Part shown: piece after piece, positions 60,822-64,000 of the stretch
Numbering within the stretch: the stretch's first letter is position 1
How the letters are laid out: each line of letters opens with the position of its first letter
Source: an uncultured Kordiimonas sp.
GTDB taxonomy: Bacteria > Pseudomonadota > Alphaproteobacteria > Sphingomonadales > Kordiimonadaceae
Length of the DNA: 64,000 nucleotides
Assembly: GCA_947492375.1 (NCBI GenBank)
Contig: CANLMI010000002.1
Location: 683,529-747,528 of the forward strand
Direction: 5' to 3'
Translations under genes and position numbers: made by a program
Notes under the pieces: model-generated
Seen by the model: only the letters and a program-made list of their open reading frames with translations
The model's database searches: none
Told to the model about the DNA's origin: nothing

Positions 60822-62900
60822 TTAGTTAGCTATTATATCGAATTCACATTTAGCCCGAGAGCCATCTGTGCTGGCATTAGGTGAAAGCGACTGTATCAAA
60901 AGCCTATTCTTATCAATTCCCGCATTTGAAAGAAAACTGACGATTTCTTGAGCGCGAACATCTGCTTTTAAAACAGAAGATAATGAAGTGTTTTCCAAAT
61001 GAGTCTCATCATCAACTTCTTCTTTTATAGCAGTTTCTGAACTTTCATAAGCATTACACATGATCGAAATATTAAGCCGAGGGCGCTCTTTCAGGGAAGC
61101 CGCCAAACTACTTAACTTGGCTTTCTCAGTTGCCGATAATTCAACAGTATCCATATCAAAATATACCGTCGACAAATCCACACCATTACCGCCACTCGGG
61201 ATCAGTTTGCCAAGTAACGTAAAAGGCGAACTGATTAGCCCTGTCAACAAATTGCCAGTAGCTTTTTGAATAATAGGGCCAATTTCAAACGAAGGGTCTG
61301 TTAAATCGCCAGTAATGGGGACATCAAATTTGACCCTCCCATCCCTATCTTCTAATAGGGAAAAAGCAAGTTCCAACGGCATATCAACAGCATCATTACT
61401 TTCAAAACGCTCGCCCCATTTCCAATCATTAAATAGAAAGAGATTTGCCCCAACAACCTCGGCTGAAGGGATTTGATAATTCAAATCCAGAAATAATTCA
61501 CCTTCTTCAACATCACGCCCAAGATATTGTCGTATGTAAGGGGCGATAACATTATAAGATAAACGATCTAATGTTAAACTTGCTTCAAGGCCGTAAGGCA
61601 TATCAAAACGTGATACCCCACCCACCTCCAACTGACCTTGCCCTCCAATTCGGGCATTCGCTTCAAACAGCGTTTTATTCTGCTCGTCATAGAATGGAAA
61701 CTCTATAGCCCCGGCATGAAACGACACCATATCAATAGTCACTGAATGGCTGTCTAAAGCCATTCTATCTTCAAACAAAAGGCTACCATCAGTAATATCA
61801 AGTTGTTTAATGTTCAATTTAGGGGCATTGACGACGCTATCCCCAGCACTGCTATCACCAACATTATTTTCCACCGACTTGCTTGTATATATAGCTGGAA
61901 TAAGAAAGTCACCGTCAACAAGACGTTTTAAATTCATATGTGGCTGAATAACCGCCAGATTTTCAATGCCTATTTCCGTTGCGGATAAATTCAGCGAATG
62001 TCTAACATCGATATTTTTTAATGCTATATGCGCAGAGCTTAGGAAAGTTGACTGCTCTTCGCTTTCACGCACAATTAATTTCGTCAAATCCAGATCGGCC
62101 TTTGCACTAATATTATCGTTAAATATTACGGAGCCTGCCAAACTTAGTGTCCCACTAATATGATCAACCCCAGTAACCGCTTTATCCAAAAGAACTGCAA
62201 ATTCGTTAACACGTTTCAGTTCAATATTATTCAATTTAAAATCCAGATCACCACTCAACGGTGACACTGTGACATCCCCAACTAAAGACACTTCCCTGCC
62301 TGCTACCCCAATTTGTAAATCAGATAAATTAAACGGTTGCCCTTTCAAGGTTGTAAAATCATTAACGTTTATAGATAAAGGCCCTAATATTAATGGGGTA
62401 TCACTCTCGCTACCTTGTTTACTCAGTACAAACCGACTTTCCTTCATACTGAGGTCTTTTATAAACAAAAGAATACCTGCTTCTAATGTTTCAGTAGAGC
62501 TGTCAGATGATTGGTGCGATTGAATAAATGGCTTAAATAATAAAAGGTCTCCAGCGGGCGACACATCTGAATAGATATTTGTTGTATCAACATGCAACTT
62601 TTTCAAAACAACCGTATCAGATAAAATACTCCAGATGTCTAATTGCGCGTCAACATGGTTTACTTCTGCATGCGTTTTAGCAGCAGGCGATTTCAATAAA
62701 ATATCATGTAGGTTCAGATCAAAAGTGAATGGGTTAAAATCTATATTTTCAATCTCAAGAATTTGGCCCGAAATATCAGTAACAACATCAGTTGCATAGT
62801 GCTTGACTAAATATGGCACAAAAAGAAAACCTGCCATCACATACAAGCCGAATAGAATAGCCAACAATAATAAAATCCGGCGAACAGCAAGCATATTCAA
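60822..62900 (-). CDS. DUF748/AsmA-like envelope protein
   Basis: A 692-aa protein with one N-terminal membrane helix (about residues 8-28) and a long periplasmic part. The DUF748 features appear in VTDISGQILEIENIDFNPFTFDLNLHDILL, repeated beta-rich segments through ~560, FDMPYGLEASLTLDRLSYNVIAPYIRQYLGRDVEEGELFLDLNYQ, and the end has TVYFDMDTVELSATEKAKLSSLAASLKERPRLNI, like an OmpA-type region. AsmA-like proteins are thought to carry lipids between the membranes or shape outer-membrane biogenesis; function of this member is unknown. It is monocistronic; the start is ATG without a strong ribosome site. Confidence 0.85.
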   Translation of the reverse strand: MNMLAVRRILLLLAILFGLYVMAGFLFVPYLVKHYATDVVTDISGQILEIENIDFNPFTFDLNLHDILLKSPAAKTHAEVNHVDAQLDIWSILSDTVVLKKLHVDTTNIYSDVSPAGDLLLFKPFIQSHQSSDSSTETLEAGILLFIKDLSMKESRFVLSKQGSESDTPLILGPLSINVNDFTTLKGQPFNLSDLQIGVAGREVSLVGDVTVSPLSGDLDFKLNNIELKRVNEFAVLLDKAVTGVDHISGTLSLAGSVIFNDNISAKADLDLTKLIVRESEEQSTFLSSAHIALKNIDVRHSLNLSATEIGIENLAVIQPHMNLKRLVDGDFLIPAIYTSKSVENNVGDSSAGDSVVNAPKLNIKQLDITDGSLLFEDRMALDSHSVTIDMVSFHAGAIEFPFYDEQNKTLFEANARIGGQGQLEVGGVSRFDMPYGLEASLTLDRLSYNVIAPYIRQYLGRDVEEGELFLDLNYQIPSAEVVGANLFLFNDWKWGERFESNDAVDMPLELAFSLLEDRDGRVKFDVPITGDLTDPSFEIGPIIQKATGNLLTGLISSPFTLLGKLIPSGGNGVDLSTVYFDMDTVELSATEKAKLSSLAASLKERPRLNISIMCNAYESSETAIKEEVDDETHLENTSLSSVLKADVRAQEIVSFLSNAGIDKNRLLIQSLSPNASTDGSRAKCEFDIIAN

Positions 62901-62990
62901 CTCCGTTAGAAATTCAGTATTTAATTACCCTATTCCCCAACAGATTGATACAAGAGAGAAAGAAGGCGTGATACCTTAAACAAAGGTCAC

Positions 62991-63015
62991 AAAAAAAGCC
63001 GGGCAAAAGCCCGGC
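62991..63015 (-). terminator. Terminator of the sdh operon
   Basis: A 7-bp GC-rich stem GCCGGGC/GCCCGGC (62998-63004, 63009-63015) with an AAAA loop. It is followed by TTTTTTT on the minus strand, just beyond sdhB. Confidence 0.92.
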
Positions 63016-63041
63016 CTTTAATCATAGATCAATAAAGGATA

Positions 63042-63818
63042 TTACCCTTTACGCTCAACCATCATTTTTTTGATCTCTGCGATCGCTTTCGCTGGGTTCA
63101 ATCCCTTAGGGCATGCATTCGCACAGTTCATAATAGTATGACAACGATACAAACGGAATGGATCCTCAAGGTTATCAAGACGCTCGCCTGTCGCTTCATC
63201 ACGGCTATCAATTAACCAGCGATATGCCTGCAAAAGAACCGCAGGGCCTAGATACTTATCACCGTTCCACCAATAACTTGGGCACGATGTAGAGCAACAC
63301 GCACACAAGATACATTCGTAAAGACCGTCAAGCTTTACACGGTCTTCCTTGCTCTGACGGCGTTCTTTTTCAGGCGTTGTTGACTGCGTCCGCATCCATG
63401 GTTTAATTGACGCGTATTGTGCATAGAAATTAGACAGATCAGGAACCAAATCCTTCACCACTTCCATATGCGGCAACGGCGTAATTGCCACATCACCTTT
63501 AACGTCTTCAATTGCCTTGGTGCAAGCAAGTGTGTTTGTGCCATCGATATTCATCGCGCACGAACCGCAAACACCTTCGCGGCACGAACGACGGAAAGTA
63601 ACAGTACTATCCATCTCGTTCTTGATTTTAATGAGTGCATCCAAAACCATCGGACCACATGTATCGAGGTCTACTTCATAGGTATCCATCTTTGGATTTT
63701 CACCGTCATCCGGGTTCCAGCGATAGATACTAAAGTTTTTGGTGTTTTTAGCACCGTCAGCTTTTACAGTTTTACCCTTACCGATTTTCGAATTGGCGGG
63801 TAGCGAAAATTCAGCCAT
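63042..63818 (-). CDS. sdhB: Succinate dehydrogenase iron-sulfur subunit
   Basis: A 258-aa subunit of complex II, on the cytoplasmic face of the inner membrane. It carries the [2Fe-2S] site with Cys79, 84, 87 and 99 ([13 protein letters not shown]), and the [4Fe-4S] and [3Fe-4S] sites in [12 protein letters not shown] and [17 protein letters not shown]. It passes electrons from SdhA to ubiquinone. It is 28 nt downstream of sdhA and ends in a strong terminator, so it is the last gene of the operon, whose sdhC/D genes are beyond the window edge. Confidence 0.97.
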   Translation of the reverse strand: MAEFSLPANSKIGKGKTVKADGAKNTKNFSIYRWNPDDGENPKMDTYEVDLDTCGPMVLDALIKIKNEMDSTVTFRRSCREGVCGSCAMNIDGTNTLACTKAIEDVKGDVAITPLPHMEVVKDLVPDLSNFYAQYASIKPWMRTQSTTPEKERRQSKEDRVKLDGLYECILCACCSTSCPSYWWNGDKYLGPAVLLQAYRWLIDSRDEATGERLDNLEDPFRLYRCHTIMNCANACPKGLNPAKAIAEIKKMMVERKG

Positions 63819-63846
63819 TTTCTATTTCCTTTCCTACCAATCAGGC

Positions 63847-64000
63847 TTAGTAAACCCGAGCTTTCGGTTTGATATATTCAACTTCTTCAGTGAGTGTGTA
63901 ATCATGAACTGTACGCTCACCAAGCGTTACTTTCTTACCGTCAAACCATGAAACTGTATGCTTCATCCAGTTTTCATCATCACGGTCCGGGAAGTCTTCA
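63847..64000 (-). CDS. sdhA: Succinate dehydrogenase flavoprotein subunit (C-terminal fragment, cut by window edge)
   Basis: The last ~50 codons of sdhA: EDFPDRDDENWMKHTVSWF, then TVHDYTLTEEVEYIKPKARVY and a stop. This is the conserved C-terminal tail of SdhA, with the DDENWMKH signature. The rest lies beyond 64000. It is followed by sdhB after 28 nt. Confidence 0.95.
   Translation of the reverse strand, partial: EDFPDRDDENWMKHTVSWFDGKKVTLGERTVHDYTLTEEVEYIKPKARVY

Noticed and set aside
1-64000. CRISPR arrays, tRNA/rRNA genes, insertion sequences, prophage or integrase genes
   Set aside because: None were seen on either strand: no regular spaced repeats, no recognisable tRNA TPsiC-arm pattern in the gaps I read, and no transposase, integrase or phage structural genes among the long frames.

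Overview
The window comes from an alphaproteobacterial chromosome, probably a marine aerobic heterotroph. The lineage is inferred from gene content: a TrcR-type (DUF1013) cell-cycle regulator, DUF1192 and two YdcH-like DUF465 small proteins, a cysteine-free ribosomal protein L31, an MsrPQ pair, 2-oxoacid:ferredoxin oxidoreductase beside glutathione reductase, and a ROSE-like leader on a small heat-shock gene. Kordiimonadales or a neighbouring order would fit, but no rRNA or marker phylogeny is available here. Base composition is moderately AT-rich and even. I saw no tRNA, rRNA, CRISPR array, insertion sequence, integrase or phage gene, so this reads as stable chromosome with a few accessory islands.

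Layout. 0.3-9.8 kb: a housekeeping mixture: transaldolase (talC/fsa type), a methyltransferase-like protein, a YjhX-family protein, purE-purK, a diguanylate cyclase, DUF465 proteins, ubiX, trcR, a quinone oxidoreductase, DUF1192, hsp20 with an apparent RNA thermometer, and rpmE. 10-14.4 kb: an MsbA-like ABC exporter and a MotA/ExbB-like plus OmpA/MotB-like envelope pair. 14.6-18.6 kb: a secreted amidohydrolase, a MaoC hydratase, a small secreted cysteine protein and msrP-msrQ. 18.7-24 kb: an arginine succinyltransferase (AST) operon whose last step appears to be taken by an M20-family hydrolase instead of AstE. 24.4 kb: a LuxR-type regulator with a receiver domain lacking its phospho-acceptor. 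25.2-33.9 kb: valine catabolism (mmsB, 3-hydroxyisobutyryl-CoA hydrolase, acyl-CoA dehydrogenase, mmsA) with an embedded M16 protease and a divergent LysR regulator.

33.9-48.9 kb: an orphan 548-aa protein, exported adenosine deaminase divergent from thymidine kinase, a set of aldehyde dehydrogenase, short-chain dehydrogenase and alpha/beta hydrolase genes, a GST-like protein, a HupE/UreJ-like membrane protein paired with a PpiC-like membrane-anchored protein beside a TetR regulator, an EAL phosphodiesterase and a Tat-exported PhoD-type phosphatase. 49-53.9 kb: a MacAB-like export operon (adaptor, ATPase, two FtsX-type permeases), followed 0.5 kb later by an unannotatable 52-aa gene whose N-terminus matches a double-glycine export leader. 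This is the best candidate for something undescribed. 54-64 kb: korAB, gor, a CaiB-type CoA transferase/racemase with a methyltransferase, a DUF748 envelope protein, and sdhB with the 3' end of sdhA.

The overall picture is amino-acid and acyl-CoA oxidation (arginine, valine) feeding a TCA cycle with both SDH and a ferredoxin-linked 2-oxoacid oxidoreductase, plus c-di-GMP turnover and envelope/export functions. All calls are from reading sequence only; no database search was run.
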